A DNA stretch of 64,000 nt from Gaiellasilicea sp046594445 (GTDB taxonomy: Bacteria > Actinomycetota > Thermoleophilia > Gaiellales > Gaiellaceae), in NCBI GenBank assembly GCA_046594445.1, contig JBKJSM010000002.1:1-64000 (forward strand), written 5' to 3'. The position numbers and the translations under genes are program-made. The notes under the pieces are model-generated. The model worked only from the letters and a program-made list of their open reading frames with translations, did no database searches and had not been told where the DNA came from. This document shows, piece after piece, positions 42,816 through 52,008 of this stretch. Numbering within the stretch: position 1 is the stretch's first letter; each line of letters begins with the position of its first letter.

Positions 42816-45800
42816 GTGCGCCGCCTCGTTGCCCTCTTTGCACTCGGCCTGGCGCTCCTCGGCACGGCGACCTCTTCCGCAGCGTTTCAGCCGATCGAGA
42901 GCCGCCACGGCGAGGTCGAGATCCCTCGCGTTCGGGCCGGCGTGATCACCGTGCCGACGGCGCACCGGAAGGGCACGATCACCGTGATCCTGACGCTCGC
43001 CGACCCGCCGCTCGCCGCGTACTCGCGCACTCTGTCCAGACGCAGCGCGGCGTTCCGCCTCGACACCTCGACGCAGAACGCGCGGGCCTACGTTGCCAGG
43101 CTCCGGCGGGCGCAACGCGCGGCCGCGGCGACCCTGAAGCGCGCGATTCCCGAGGCGAAGGTTCACCGCAACTACACCGTGTTGCTGAACGGGATCGCCG
43201 TCGAGCTGCCGGCGACCGAGCTCGCACGGGCGGCGAAGCTCTCGTTCGCCAAGAAGCTCTACCCCAGCTACCGCTACTCGCTCGCGCTCAACCGCAGTCC
43301 AGGCCTGATCGGCGCCGGCGCGTTCGCCGCGGGCGGCGGTGGCAGGGGCGAGGGGATGAAGATCGCGGTCGTCGACGACGGCGTCGACCCCGACAACAAG
43401 TTCTTCGATCCGGCCGGTTTCAGCTATCCGGCCGGGTTCCCGAAGGGCGGCACGAAATGGACGTCGCCAAAGGTGATCGTCGCGCGCGCGTTCGTCGGGG
43501 CAAATGCGGACGCCCGCAGCCGGCTCGCCCTCGACCGGAAGGCGTCCTTCCACGGCACCCACGTCGCGGGCATCGCCGCCGGGAACGCGGGCACGACCGC
43601 GCCGGCCGGCCCAGACCACCCGGAGACGCCCGGGCTGTCGGGCGTCGCGCCGCGGGCGCAGATCGGCAACTACCGGATCTTCAACGTGCCGACTCCGGTC
43701 GGCCACGTCGGCAACACGCCCGAGATCATCGCAGCCTTCGAGTCGGCGGTGCAGGACGGGATGGACGTGATCAACTTCTCGGGCGGAGGCCCGCAGACCG
43801 ATCCGGCGAGCGATGCTCTTGTCGAGGCCGTTCGCAACGTCGCCGCCGCCGGCGTCGTGCCGGTGATCTCGTCCGGCAACGATCGCGACGAGTACGGGCT
43901 CGGCTCGGCAGGCTCGCCCGGCAGCGCGCCTGATGCGATCTCGGTCGCCGCGCTCTCGAGCTCGCACGTCTTCTCGCCCGCGCTCACCGTCACGGAGCCG
44001 GGAGCACCCCAAGCACTCACGCGGGTTCCGTTCATGCGCAGCGCCGGCGGCGCTCTGCCCGCGGCGTGGACGAGCGAGAGCCAGCCGCTGGTCGACGTCG
44101 GCTCCGTGCTCGGCGTGAACGGACAACCCGTCCCACGCAACCTCTGCGGCCCGCCCGGCAACCTCAACGCCGGTCCGTCGCCGCTCCCGGCGCGCTCGCT
44201 CGACGGCGCGATCGCGCTCGTCTCCCGGGGCACGTGCACGTTCGCGCTCAAGGGGGGCCGCGTGAAGGCCGCCGGAGCGATCGGGATCGTCGTCGTGGAC
44301 AATCGTCCCGGCGAGGCGAACGGCATCCCGCTCGAGCTCGCGGTGCCGGGCGGCATGATCGCCGACCTCGACGGAGCCCAGCTGCGCGGCTATCTCGCCG
44401 GTCGCGGCGGGCGGACGAGCGTCCGGATCGGCAGGACCCCGCTCCAGCTCGACACGGGCCGCGACGGCGTCGTCACGAGCTTCTCGTCGGCCGGCCTGAC
44501 CGCGTTCGGCCATCTGCTCAAGCCGGACGTCGGCGCACCCGGCGGTCAGATCCTCTCCGCGACTCTCCGGCTCGCAGGTGGCCCCTTCGCCGTCTTCGAC
44601 GGGACGAGTATGGCGGCGCCGCACGTCGCCGGCGCGGCCGCGCTCCTGCTGCAGCAGCACCCCGGTTGGACGCCGCAGCAGGTGAAGTCGGCGCTCGTAT
44701 CGACCGCCGGCGCCGCGTGGGGCGACACCGCCCGCACGATCGAGGCCCCGGTAATCCTTTCAGGCTCTGGGCAGGCAAACGTCGTCGCCGCCAACGACCC
44801 GAAGCTCTTCATCGACCCGGTCTCGCTCTCCTACTCCGACCTGAACGTCAACCGCGGCGCGGCCGCCAAGACGATCCTCCTCTCCGTCTCCGACGCGGGC
44901 GACGGAGCGGGCACCTGGAGCGTCGAGGTGAGGCCGCAGTCGCAGCCGCGCGGCGTCGAGATCTCCGTCGCCGGCGCGATCGCCGTCAGCCCCGGCGGCG
45001 CGACCCTGGTGCTCGTCACGGCCAGAGCCGCCGCCGACGCGGGCGGCGGCGAGGCCTACGGGTTCCTCATCCTCCGCCGCGGCGAGCTGACGCGGAAGGT
45101 GCCGTACGCGATGCTCGTGACGCGGCCCGGCCTCGAGTCCGCTCCGATCGTGCCCCTGAAGCAGTTCCAGTCGGGCGACACGCGCCGGGGGGTGTCCCGC
45201 GCGTCGGTCTACCGCTACCCGGCGGCCGCGTTCGGCCCTGCCGCGACCTACTTCGGCCAGCCCGTGAACGAGGACGGCGCCGAGACCCTGTACCGGATTC
45301 GCCTCGACGATCCGGCGGTCAACGTCGGCGCGGCCGTGATCCTGTCCTCGCCCGGGTCGCTCGTGCATCCGTGGATGCTCGGCTCGCCGGACGAGAACGA
45401 CGTCCAGGGCTACGCGGGGACCCCGGTGAACGTCAACAACCTGACGATCGACTACCCGCTCGACATCGGCGCCGCGGCGGCGGTCTTCCCGCGCACGAAG
45501 GCCTACTACGTCTCGGTCGACTCCGGTCGCGACCCCTTCACCGGCCGCTCGCTCGGTGGCTCCTACGTGCTGCGCGCCTGGGTGGACGACCTGCAGCCGC
45601 CGCTGCTCGGGCTGATCACGAGGCGTGTGTCGGCAGGCCGCCCGACGATTGCGCTCCGGGTGTCCGACTTCGGCGCCGGCGTGGATCCGTACTCGCTCGT
45701 GATCGGCTATGGCCGAGTCACGGTCGGCGCCGCGGCCTACGACCCCGCGACGGGGATCGCGCTCTTCCCGCTGCCGAAGGCCGCGCCGGTGCTGCGCGCC

Positions 45801-46199
45801 GGTAAGCGGACGGTGGCTGCGCAGGCCTCGGACTTCCAGGAGGCGAAGAACGTCGACTCGGTCGGCGACGAGCTGCTGCCGAACACCTCGTTCGCGTCCG
45901 GCTCGATCACCGTCGTCGCCCGGCCGACCGTCACGTGGCTCGCCCCGGAGACGAGCGCGTGCGCGGCGAAGCAGACGCCGCTCGTGGTGCTCGCGGGCTC
46001 GACCGCTGCGGTGCGCTCGGTTCGCTTCTTCGACGCCCGAAAGCCGATCACCACGGTCAAGCGCGGCGTCAGCGGCATCTACTCGGCGGTGTGGAAGCCC
46101 GGGAGCGCGCCAAAGGGCAAGCGCACGCTGCGGGCGATCGTCACCGATGCCAAGGGGCGCAAGGCCGAGGTTCAGCGCGTCGTGCGGATCTGCAAGTAG
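42816..46199 (+). CDS. Large secreted subtilisin-like serine protease (S8) with PA domain
   Basis: The 1127-residue protein has a signal peptide (VRRLVALFALGLALLGTATSSAA) and an I9-like propeptide region (about 50-155). The S8 domain carries Asp187 (KIAVVDDGVD), His246 (FHGTHVAGIAAG) and Ser598 (DGTSMAAPHVAG). A protease-associated (PA) insert lies before the Ser (about 430-545). A long C-terminal part of beta-sandwich type follows. The start GTG 42816 leads directly into the signal peptide. The stop codon coincides with the left end of the 46197-46362 inverted-repeat element. Confidence 0.9.
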   Translation: MRRLVALFALGLALLGTATSSAAFQPIESRHGEVEIPRVRAGVITVPTAHRKGTITVILTLADPPLAAYSRTLSRRSAAFRLDTSTQNARAYVARLRRAQRAAAATLKRAIPEAKVHRNYTVLLNGIAVELPATELARAAKLSFAKKLYPSYRYSLALNRSPGLIGAGAFAAGGGGRGEGMKIAVVDDGVDPDNKFFDPAGFSYPAGFPKGGTKWTSPKVIVARAFVGANADARSRLALDRKASFHGTHVAGIAAGNAGTTAPAGPDHPETPGLSGVAPRAQIGNYRIFNVPTPVGHVGNTPEIIAAFESAVQDGMDVINFSGGGPQTDPASDALVEAVRNVAAAGVVPVISSGNDRDEYGLGSAGSPGSAPDAISVAALSSSHVFSPALTVTEPGAPQALTRVPFMRSAGGALPAAWTSESQPLVDVGSVLGVNGQPVPRNLCGPPGNLNAGPSPLPARSLDGAIALVSRGTCTFALKGGRVKAAGAIGIVVVDNRPGEANGIPLELAVPGGMIADLDGAQLRGYLAGRGGRTSVRIGRTPLQLDTGRDGVVTSFSSAGLTAFGHLLKPDVGAPGGQILSATLRLAGGPFAVFDGTSMAAPHVAGAAALLLQQHPGWTPQQVKSALVSTAGAAWGDTARTIEAPVILSGSGQANVVAANDPKLFIDPVSLSYSDLNVNRGAAAKTILLSVSDAGDGAGTWSVEVRPQSQPRGVEISVAGAIAVSPGGATLVLVTARAAADAGGGEAYGFLILRRGELTRKVPYAMLVTRPGLESAPIVPLKQFQSGDTRRGVSRASVYRYPAAAFGPAATYFGQPVNEDGAETLYRIRLDDPAVNVGAAVILSSPGSLVHPWMLGSPDENDVQGYAGTPVNVNNLTIDYPLDIGAAAAVFPRTKAYYVSVDSGRDPFTGRSLGGSYVLRAWVDDLQPPLLGLITRRVSAGRPTIALRVSDFGAGVDPYSLVIGYGRVTVGAAAYDPATGIALFPLPKAAPVLRAGKRTVAAQASDFQEAKNVDSVGDELLPNTSFASGSITVVARPTVTWLAPETSACAAKQTPLVVLAGSTAAVRSVRFFDARKPITTVKRGVSGIYSAVWKPGSAPKGKRTLRAIVTDAKGRKAEVQRVVRICK

Positions 46200-46362
46200 A
46201 GCTCCTAACGTGATGAGGTTTCGTCGTCGGGGTGCGCTGGGTGGCGTGAGGCAAGGACGCAGGGAGCGTCGATATGCAGTCATATCGGCGCGACTGAGGA
46301 CGCAGCATCGCGCCGCCCAGCGTGCCCCGGCGGCTCAAAGCTTCGTCGCGTTAGGAGCTCTA
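46197..46362. repeat. 166-bp long-hairpin element with perfect 14-bp inverted ends
   Basis: TAGAGCTCCTAACG (46197-46210) and CGTTAGGAGCTCTA (46349-46362) are perfect inverted repeats. The arms remain similar inward to a central hairpin GATATG-CAGT-CATATC (46271-46286). The ends could be read as TA duplication plus a 12-bp terminal repeat, as in small TA-targeting elements without a transposase. It supplies the stop codon of the protease gene. Confidence 0.5.
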
Positions 46363-46373
46363 GGGTCGCGCTC

Positions 46374-47120
46374 GTGAAGACGGCGGTCGTCACCGGCGCC
46401 TCGAGCGGGATCGGGGAGGCAACGGCGCGCGAGCTCACGCGCCGCGGCTGGCGTTGCGTCCTCGTCGCACGGCGGCGGGAACGACTCGAGCAGCTGGCGT
46501 CCGAGCTCGGGGCCGAGGTCGAAGTGTGCGACGTCTCCGACCGGGACGAGATCGGGCGCGCGGCTGCGGCGATCCTCGAACGCCATCCTCGGATCGACCT
46601 GCTCGTCAACAACGCGGGCATCCCGGGCCGCGGCGACTTCTTCACGCTGGAGCCGGAGCGGATCGAGGCCGTCATGCGGACGAACTATCTCGGCGGGGTC
46701 TGGTGCGTGAGGGCGCTCGAGCCCGGGCTGCAGCCCGGCTGCCACGTCGTCAACGTCGTCTCCGTGGCCGGCACGGTGGCGTTCGCGCCCGCCGGCCCCT
46801 ACGCGGCCTCCAAGCATGCGCAGCTTGCGTTCTCACGCTCACTCGCGGGCCTGCTCGAAGGGCGCGGCGTTCAGGTGCACACGGTCCTCCCCGGCTTCGT
46901 CGAGACGGAGGGCTTTCCGCAGCGCTCGGTGCTCACGAGCGCGTTCCTTCGCCGCACGGTGATCGGGCCGGAAGTCGTCGCAGCGCGGATCGCGGACGCA
47001 GTCGAGTCGGGCAAGCGCGAGCTCTTCGTACCCCGGTGGTATCGGATCTTCGCGCTCGTGCAGACGATCTTCCCAGGCGTTACGGCCAGGCTCGTCGCCC
47101 GCTCTGGCTACAAGCGCTAG
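46374..47120 (+). CDS. Short-chain dehydrogenase/reductase
   Basis: The 248-residue protein has the cofactor motif VTGASSGIG at about 6-14, NNAG (LLVNNAGIPG), the catalytic YAASK and a PGFVETE tail motif. The C-terminal part (ALVQTIFPGVTARLVARSGY) is hydrophobic. The substrate is unknown. The start is GTG 46374, 11 bases after the inverted-repeat element. Confidence 0.88.
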   Translation: MKTAVVTGASSGIGEATARELTRRGWRCVLVARRRERLEQLASELGAEVEVCDVSDRDEIGRAAAAILERHPRIDLLVNNAGIPGRGDFFTLEPERIEAVMRTNYLGGVWCVRALEPGLQPGCHVVNVVSVAGTVAFAPAGPYAASKHAQLAFSRSLAGLLEGRGVQVHTVLPGFVETEGFPQRSVLTSAFLRRTVIGPEVVAARIADAVESGKRELFVPRWYRIFALVQTIFPGVTARLVARSGYKR

Positions 47121-47125
47121 CGGGT

Positions 47126-47195
47126 CTTCGCGGCCGCGCAGGCGCAGCGAGTTCGAGACCACGAAAACGCTCGAGAACTCCGTCCCCGGTGCCTC
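47126..47195 (-). pseudogene. Short remnant like the C-terminus of a heavy-metal P-type ATPase
   Basis: On the minus strand just after alr, a frame reads EFSSVFVVSNSLRLRG, which resembles the last membrane helix and tail of copper/heavy-metal ATPases (FSSVSVVxNALRLRR). There is no room for the rest of the protein and no start. The match is only about 20 residues, so this is a suggestion. Confidence 0.25.
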
Positions 47196-47198
47196 GTA

Positions 47199-48218
47199 TT
47201 AACTGTCAACCAGCGAGCGGCGCGTCCGCTCGGGCGAGCGGCCGATCCCGGTCAGGAGCTCATAGGCGATCGTCCCGGCTACTCGCGCATGGGCCTCCGC
47301 CAGGATGCCGTGGCCGAGCAGCGTGACGGGCGTGCCGACGGGCAGCTCCCCGTCGAGCTCGACCGCGAGGGCGTCCATCGAAATCGTGCCGACGACACGG
47401 CGCGGCTCGCCGGCGACGCGCACCTCCGTCCCCGTCAGGTCGCGGCGGAAGCCGTCGGCGTACCCGACAGGAACGGTGCCGATCCAGGTCGGCCGCTCGG
47501 CGACGAAACGGCGGCCGTACCCCGCCGACTCCCCGGCCTGCAGCAGGCGCACCTGCCCGAGCTGCGAGTCCCAGCGCAGCGCGGGCTCGAGCCCGTCCTC
47601 GGCCGGATCGGTGCCGAAGGGCGAGACCCCGTAGAGGGCGATCCCGCAGCGCGCCGCATCGAACCGCGCCGACGGGTAGCGCAGCGCCCCCGCGCTGTTC
47701 GCGATGTGGCGAGCCAGGTGCGAGAACGCGTCGGTCGCGTGCCGGAAGCGCTCGACCTGCTGCTCGGTGAACGCCGCGTCGGAATCGGCCGACGCGAAGT
47801 GGCTCATCAGGCCGACGACCTCCCGCCCCGGTGCGGGCAGCTCCGCGAGCCCCCAGCGTGCCATGCCGGTATCCAACTTCAGGTGGGCGCGCACGCCGTC
47901 CGGAACTTCGCCGTCGACGATTACCAGCTCGAGGCCCGCGTCACGCGCGTCCGCGATCTCGCGGCTCGAAGCGGGACCCATGACGATCACGCGTACCCCG
48001 CCGAGCGCGCGTCGGATCGTGAGACCCTCCGGCACCGTGGCCACGCAGAGCGCCGTCGCGCCCGCGCCCACCGCGGCGCCGCCGACGTCAACCGCCCCGT
48101 GCCCGTAGCCGTCCGCCTTCACGACCGCCCACAGCTCGGCGCCGTCGAGCGCGCCCAGCAGCCTCCGCGCGTTGCGCCGGATCGCGCCGAGATCGACCGT
48201 GATGTCCGAGCGAGCCAT
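47199..48218 (-). CDS. alr: Alanine racemase
   Basis: PLP enzyme that makes D-alanine for peptidoglycan. The 339-residue protein has the PLP-binding Lys34 in AVVKADGYGHGA, the LKLDTGMARWG motif and the region GTVPVGYADGFRR with the catalytic Tyr, then GTISMDALAVEL. It is slightly shorter than typical Alr (about 360-370). It follows the NAD-binding protein gene by 3 bases and belongs to the nnr-alr-type operon common in bacteria. Confidence 0.93.
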   Translation of the reverse strand: MARSDITVDLGAIRRNARRLLGALDGAELWAVVKADGYGHGAVDVGGAAVGAGATALCVATVPEGLTIRRALGGVRVIVMGPASSREIADARDAGLELVIVDGEVPDGVRAHLKLDTGMARWGLAELPAPGREVVGLMSHFASADSDAAFTEQQVERFRHATDAFSHLARHIANSAGALRYPSARFDAARCGIALYGVSPFGTDPAEDGLEPALRWDSQLGQVRLLQAGESAGYGRRFVAERPTWIGTVPVGYADGFRRDLTGTEVRVAGEPRRVVGTISMDALAVELDGELPVGTPVTLLGHGILAEAHARVAGTIAYELLTGIGRSPERTRRSLVDS

Positions 48219-48221
48219 CGC

Positions 48222-49136
48222 CTAGATCGGATCGTACGGACGGAAGTTCCGGGCGAGCTCCGAGACGTAGCCCCTCCCCAGGCTCTCGCCGTTCGCCGCG
48301 ACCCAGGAGCGGAAGCTTGCGATGCCGAGCGGCGGCCGGTTCGAGACGAGCAGACCCGCTTTGAGGCCGGCGAGCTCCTCCGCCGTCAGCAGGACGTCGC
48401 GACGCACGACTCCGGTCAAACGCGCCGCCGCCAGGACGGCCGCGCGCGGCCAATGAACGATCCTGGCGCGCGAGCCGATCGCGGCAGCCACGAGGCGGAC
48501 GACCTTCTCGTAGGCCATCGTCTCCGGCCCGGCGGCGTCGAGCAGCACGTTCTCGTCCGACGCACCCGCGTCGACGCAGATCCTCGCCACGTCCTCGACC
48601 GACACGGGCTGCACCCGGTAGCCGCCGTCGCCTGCGAGCGGGAAGACGGGTGAGCGGCGGAGCCCCCAGGCGATGTTGTTGACGAGGATGTCCCGGGGGC
48701 CGAAGACGAGTGTCGGGCGCACGATCGCGTGACCAAGACCCGACTCGGCGAGATCGGCTTCTACCTGCGCCTTGCCACGGAAGTACGGCAGTGGTGAGGC
48801 GGTCGCGTTCGTGACGCTCAGCTGGACGACGCGGCGAACGCCCGCGTCCCGCGCGGCGCGGATCAGGACCTTCGTGTTCGCCACCGCACGCTCGAAGGTC
48901 GTCGTACCGTGCGCGAAGCGGACCCAGTAGGTGTTGTAGAGCGTGTCCACGCCTTCGAGGTCGCGCACGAGCGCCGCTGCATCGCCGAACTGGAGCTCGG
49001 CGCGCTCGAGCCGTGAAGCGAGCGGATCGGCGGGCGCGTCGCGACGGGTGAGCGTCCGCACGCGCCTGCCCCGGCCGAGCAGCTTTTCCGCGATCGCGCG
49101 GCCCGTGTAGGAGAAGGCGCCGGTGACCGCGTCCAT
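48222..49136 (-). CDS. NmrA/atypical SDR-family NAD(P)-binding protein
   Basis: The 304-residue protein starts MDAVTGAFSYTGRAIAEKLL (Rossmann motif) and continues with YNTYWVRFAHG, IVRPTLVFGPRDILVNNI and VSVEDVARICVDA, as in complex-I assembly-like or NmrA-type atypical SDRs. The catalytic Y-x3-K pair is not obvious. It is the third gene of the acpS-nnr-this-alr run, with stop and start codons touching nnr. Confidence 0.82.
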   Translation of the reverse strand: MDAVTGAFSYTGRAIAEKLLGRGRRVRTLTRRDAPADPLASRLERAELQFGDAAALVRDLEGVDTLYNTYWVRFAHGTTTFERAVANTKVLIRAARDAGVRRVVQLSVTNATASPLPYFRGKAQVEADLAESGLGHAIVRPTLVFGPRDILVNNIAWGLRRSPVFPLAGDGGYRVQPVSVEDVARICVDAGASDENVLLDAAGPETMAYEKVVRLVAAAIGSRARIVHWPRAAVLAAARLTGVVRRDVLLTAEELAGLKAGLLVSNRPPLGIASFRSWVAANGESLGRGYVSELARNFRPYDPI

Positions 49137-50456
49137 CTAGGCGAGAACGGACGGGAGCGCGGCGATCAGGTCGCTCGCGACGAGGCCCGGCTGAGGAAGC
49201 GTGCGGGCGGCCAGTCCGTGCGCCGTCGCGGCCGCCGCCGCGGCAAGCCGCCGATCGACGCCCTTGGCGAGGAACGCCGCGAGGATCCCCGTGAGCACGT
49301 CGCCCGTCCCCGCGGTCGCGAGCCCCGGCGCATTCGACACGCAAACGAGCGTCGGCTCTCCGGGAGCCGCGACGATCGTGTCGACGCCCTTGAGCAGGCA
49401 GACGCAGGAGAAGCGCTCAGCGCCGCGCCTCGCGGCCTCGAGCCGGTTCGAACCCACCCATTCGGATGACTCGCCGAGCAGGCGTGCGAGCTCGCCGGCG
49501 TGCGGAGTCAGGACGGCCCGGCCCGCCCAGTCGCCCGGCTCGAGCTCGTGCAGCGCGTCCGCGTCGAGCACGACCGGCTGCTCGCCGGCCGCAAGCAGCC
49601 TGCCGCGTAGCCGCTGCGCTTCCGGAGTCCGACCTAGGCCCGGGCCGATCGCCAGCGCGCCGACCTTGCCCGCAAGCTCGAGCGCATCCGCCCAGGCGAC
49701 CTTGACCGGCTCGAGCAGATGCGCCTCGACGACCGCGAGCGACTCATCCGGGACGGCGACTGCGACATAACCCGCGTCGGCCCGCAGGACGGCCTGCGCC
49801 GCCAGGCAGACCGCTCCGGTCATGCCCGGCGCTCCGCCGACGACGAGCACGGCGCCCGCGCTGTATTTGTTGTCTGCCGCCGCCCGGCGCGGCACGAGCG
49901 AGAGCACCGCCGGCGTCACGAGCCGCACAGCCGTCTCCGCAGGCTGGAGGCCGATGTCGGCGACGACGACCTCGCCGGCGTGGAAGAGGCCGGGAGCCAC
50001 CATGAGCCCGACCTTGGCGCCGTGGAAGGTGACGGTGAGTGCGGCGCGCACCGCTTCGCCGGCTACCGCCCCGGTCGACGCGTCGATCCCGGAGGGAACG
50101 TCGACGGAGATTACGACCCCCGATGCGGCGTTGATCCGCTGGATCGCGGCGACGGCGTCCGGGCGCGGCTCGCCGTGAAAGCCGGTGCCGAAGAGCGCAT
50201 CGACGATCACGTCGGCCTGCTCGACAGCCGTCGTCTCGACGGCGTCTCTGCCTTCCTCGCGAAGGATGCGAGCCGCGATGCGGCCGTCGCCCCCGTTCGC
50301 GCCGCTGCCGCAGACGACCGCAACCCGGTGCGCGTCGGGGAACCGCTGCAGCACCTCTTGGGCGACGGCGGCCCCCGCGCGCTCCATCAACTCGGCTTCG
50401 TCATGACCTTCCTCCGCAGTCCGTATCTCCGCGGCGGTATAGAGAGGTTCAAGCAT
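49137..50456 (-). CDS. nnr: Bifunctional ADP-dependent NAD(P)H-hydrate dehydratase / NAD(P)H-hydrate epimerase
   Basis: Repairs damaged NAD(P)H. The 439-residue protein has an N-terminal YjeF epimerase domain (VVCGSGANGGDGRIAARIL; Asp in SVDVPSGIDASTG) and a C-terminal ribokinase-like dehydratase (GGAPGMTGAVCLAAQAVLR, TPHAGELARLLG, APGLATAGTGDVLTGILA). The start ATG 50456 overlaps the acpS stop by 8 bases. Confidence 0.94.
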   Translation of the reverse strand: MLEPLYTAAEIRTAEEGHDEAELMERAGAAVAQEVLQRFPDAHRVAVVCGSGANGGDGRIAARILREEGRDAVETTAVEQADVIVDALFGTGFHGEPRPDAVAAIQRINAASGVVISVDVPSGIDASTGAVAGEAVRAALTVTFHGAKVGLMVAPGLFHAGEVVVADIGLQPAETAVRLVTPAVLSLVPRRAAADNKYSAGAVLVVGGAPGMTGAVCLAAQAVLRADAGYVAVAVPDESLAVVEAHLLEPVKVAWADALELAGKVGALAIGPGLGRTPEAQRLRGRLLAAGEQPVVLDADALHELEPGDWAGRAVLTPHAGELARLLGESSEWVGSNRLEAARRGAERFSCVCLLKGVDTIVAAPGEPTLVCVSNAPGLATAGTGDVLTGILAAFLAKGVDRRLAAAAAATAHGLAARTLPQPGLVASDLIAALPSVLA

Positions 50457-50817
50457 CGCTGACGACGGCGACCGCGGAAGCCAGCTCGCGCGAGTGCGTC
50501 ATCGAAAGGTCGATCTCGCCCGCCTCGACGTCGTTCGCCCAGGCTGCCACGCGGCCCGAGAGCCGGACCGCCGGCTTCGGCCGGCCGACGATCTCCACGT
50601 CCTTCCAGGCGAAGGCTCGCGCGACCCCGAAGCCGAGCGCCTTGCCCACCGCCTCCTTGCCTGCGAAGCGGCCCGCGTAGCTCTCGGCCGGGTTTTTGCG
50701 CGAGTCGCAGTACGCCTGCTCGGCGGGGGTGAAGCAGCGATCCCTGAAGCCGGCGTACCGCCCGAGCGAGCGCCGGACGCGCTCGATCTCGATCAGGTCG
50801 ATGCCGACCCGGGTCAT
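50449..50817 (-). CDS. acpS: Holo-[acyl-carrier-protein] synthase
   Basis: Transfers the 4'-phosphopantetheine arm to acyl carrier protein. The 122-residue protein has GIDLIEIERVRRSL at the start with the metal-binding Asp, and AGRFAGKEAVGKALG with the conserved Glu and Lys. The length is normal. Its start overlaps the HAD gene stop as ATGA. Confidence 0.94.
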   Translation of the reverse strand: MTRVGIDLIEIERVRRSLGRYAGFRDRCFTPAEQAYCDSRKNPAESYAGRFAGKEAVGKALGFGVARAFAWKDVEIVGRPKPAVRLSGRVAAWANDVEAGEIDLSMTHSRELASAVAVVSDA

Positions 50818-51590
50818 TGCGATCGATTGACCCAGTCGGGCACGTTGGCGATCGAGCTGAGCACGGCGTCGGGCACTGTGCTCGATCGCTCCAGGGTGTC
50901 CGGCCGGAACTTCCCGGTGCGCAGGAGGAGCGTCTTCATCCCGAAGAGCTGCGCGCCCCGCACGTCCTGCTCGAGGTCGTCCGTGACCATCCAGGTCAGC
51001 TCCGGCTCCGCGTCGAGCGCTGCGAGCGCTGCGGCGAAGCAGGCGGCGCTCGGCTTGCCGACGACGGTCGCCTCAACCCCGGTGGCGTACTCGAGCGCGG
51101 CGACGAACGCGCCCCCGTCGAGCATCGGGCCCCGCGCGGTCTGCCACCACGGGTTCTTGTGCAGGGCGTAGAGGTCGGCGCCGGCCTGGATCTCCGAGAA
51201 CGCGCGCGCGAGGTTCATGTAGCTGAAGACCTGGTTCGGCTCGACCGTCTCGTCGCAGCCTCCGACGAGGACCGCATCGGCGCCGTCGCCGACGAGCTCG
51301 ATCCCCTCGAGGTCCGGCACGATCCCCGGCATCACGAGCGCGTAGACCCGTCGTCCGTCGAGCTCCCGTGCCGCAGCGACCGGCGTCGTCTGGAGCTCCT
51401 CGTCCTCGAGCTCGTGCCCCATCGCTCGCAGCTCCTCGGCGAGCGCCGCACGGGAGCGAGTGGCGTTGTTCGTGACGAAGCGGAGACGGTGTCCTTCCGC
51501 GCGCAACCGCGCGATCGCCTCCACCGCGCCCGGGATCGGCTCGCCGGAGACATGGAGGACACCGTCGATGTCCAGCAGAATGGCGGCCAT
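50814..51590 (-). CDS. HAD-superfamily IIA hydrolase (NagD-like)
   Basis: The 258-residue protein has the nucleophile motif LLDIDGVLH (Asp7, Asp9), the second motif RFVTNNATRSR, Lys in VVGKPSAACF and the acidic TWMVTDDLEQDVRGAQLFG. This is the NagD/pNPPase group, acting on a small phosphate ester. The start ATG 51590 forms a CATG palindrome with the start of the divergent ArfB-like gene, so the two start codons overlap by two bases. Confidence 0.9.
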   Translation of the reverse strand: MAAILLDIDGVLHVSGEPIPGAVEAIARLRAEGHRLRFVTNNATRSRAALAEELRAMGHELEDEELQTTPVAAARELDGRRVYALVMPGIVPDLEGIELVGDGADAVLVGGCDETVEPNQVFSYMNLARAFSEIQAGADLYALHKNPWWQTARGPMLDGGAFVAALEYATGVEATVVGKPSAACFAAALAALDAEPELTWMVTDDLEQDVRGAQLFGMKTLLLRTGKFRPDTLERSSTVPDAVLSSIANVPDWVNRSQ

Positions 51591-51999
51591 GGATGTTGAG
51601 TCTATTCGGGTCACCCGCTCGGTCGTGCTCCCGCTCGCGGAGGTCGAGCTCCGCTTCTCGCGCTCGAGCGGGCCGGGCGGCCAGCACGCGAACACCAGCG
51701 AGACGCGTGTGGAGGCGATCTTCGACGTGGAGGGCTCCTCGGCGCTGACGGACGCCCAGAAGCGACGCGTGCTCGCGAAGGCGGGACCGACGCTCCGGGC
51801 GGTCGCGCAGGACGAGCGCAGCCAGTACCGCAACCGCGAGCTGGCGGTCGAGCGGCTCGTCGAGCGGCTCCGCCAGGCACTCAAGGTGGAACGCCGACGG
51901 GTGGCGACCAAGCCGACCAGAGCATCGCGCGAACGGCGCCTGGACTCGAAGAAACGACGCTCGCAGACGAAGCAACTCCGCCGCCCACCGGGCCCGTAG
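51589..51999 (+). CDS. arfB: ArfB-like peptidyl-tRNA hydrolase (class I release-factor fold with GGQ)
   Basis: The 136-residue protein carries the GGQ motif at 30-32 (SRSSGPGGQHANTSETRVEA) and a basic tail (RERRLDSKKRRSQTKQLRR), the layout of ArfB/YaeJ ribosome rescue factors. It lacks codon-recognition domains. The start codon overlaps that of the divergent HAD gene. The formate dehydrogenase locus begins 9 bases after its stop, so they may share a transcript. Confidence 0.88.
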   Translation: MDVESIRVTRSVVLPLAEVELRFSRSSGPGGQHANTSETRVEAIFDVEGSSALTDAQKRRVLAKAGPTLRAVAQDERSQYRNRELAVERLVERLRQALKVERRRVATKPTRASRERRLDSKKRRSQTKQLRRPPGP

Positions 52000-52008
52000 A
52001 CTCGGCGG

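Noticed and set aside
42735..44660. Long minus-strand open frame across the subtilisin gene
   Set aside because: Shadow frame without any motif, opposite a clear S8 protease.
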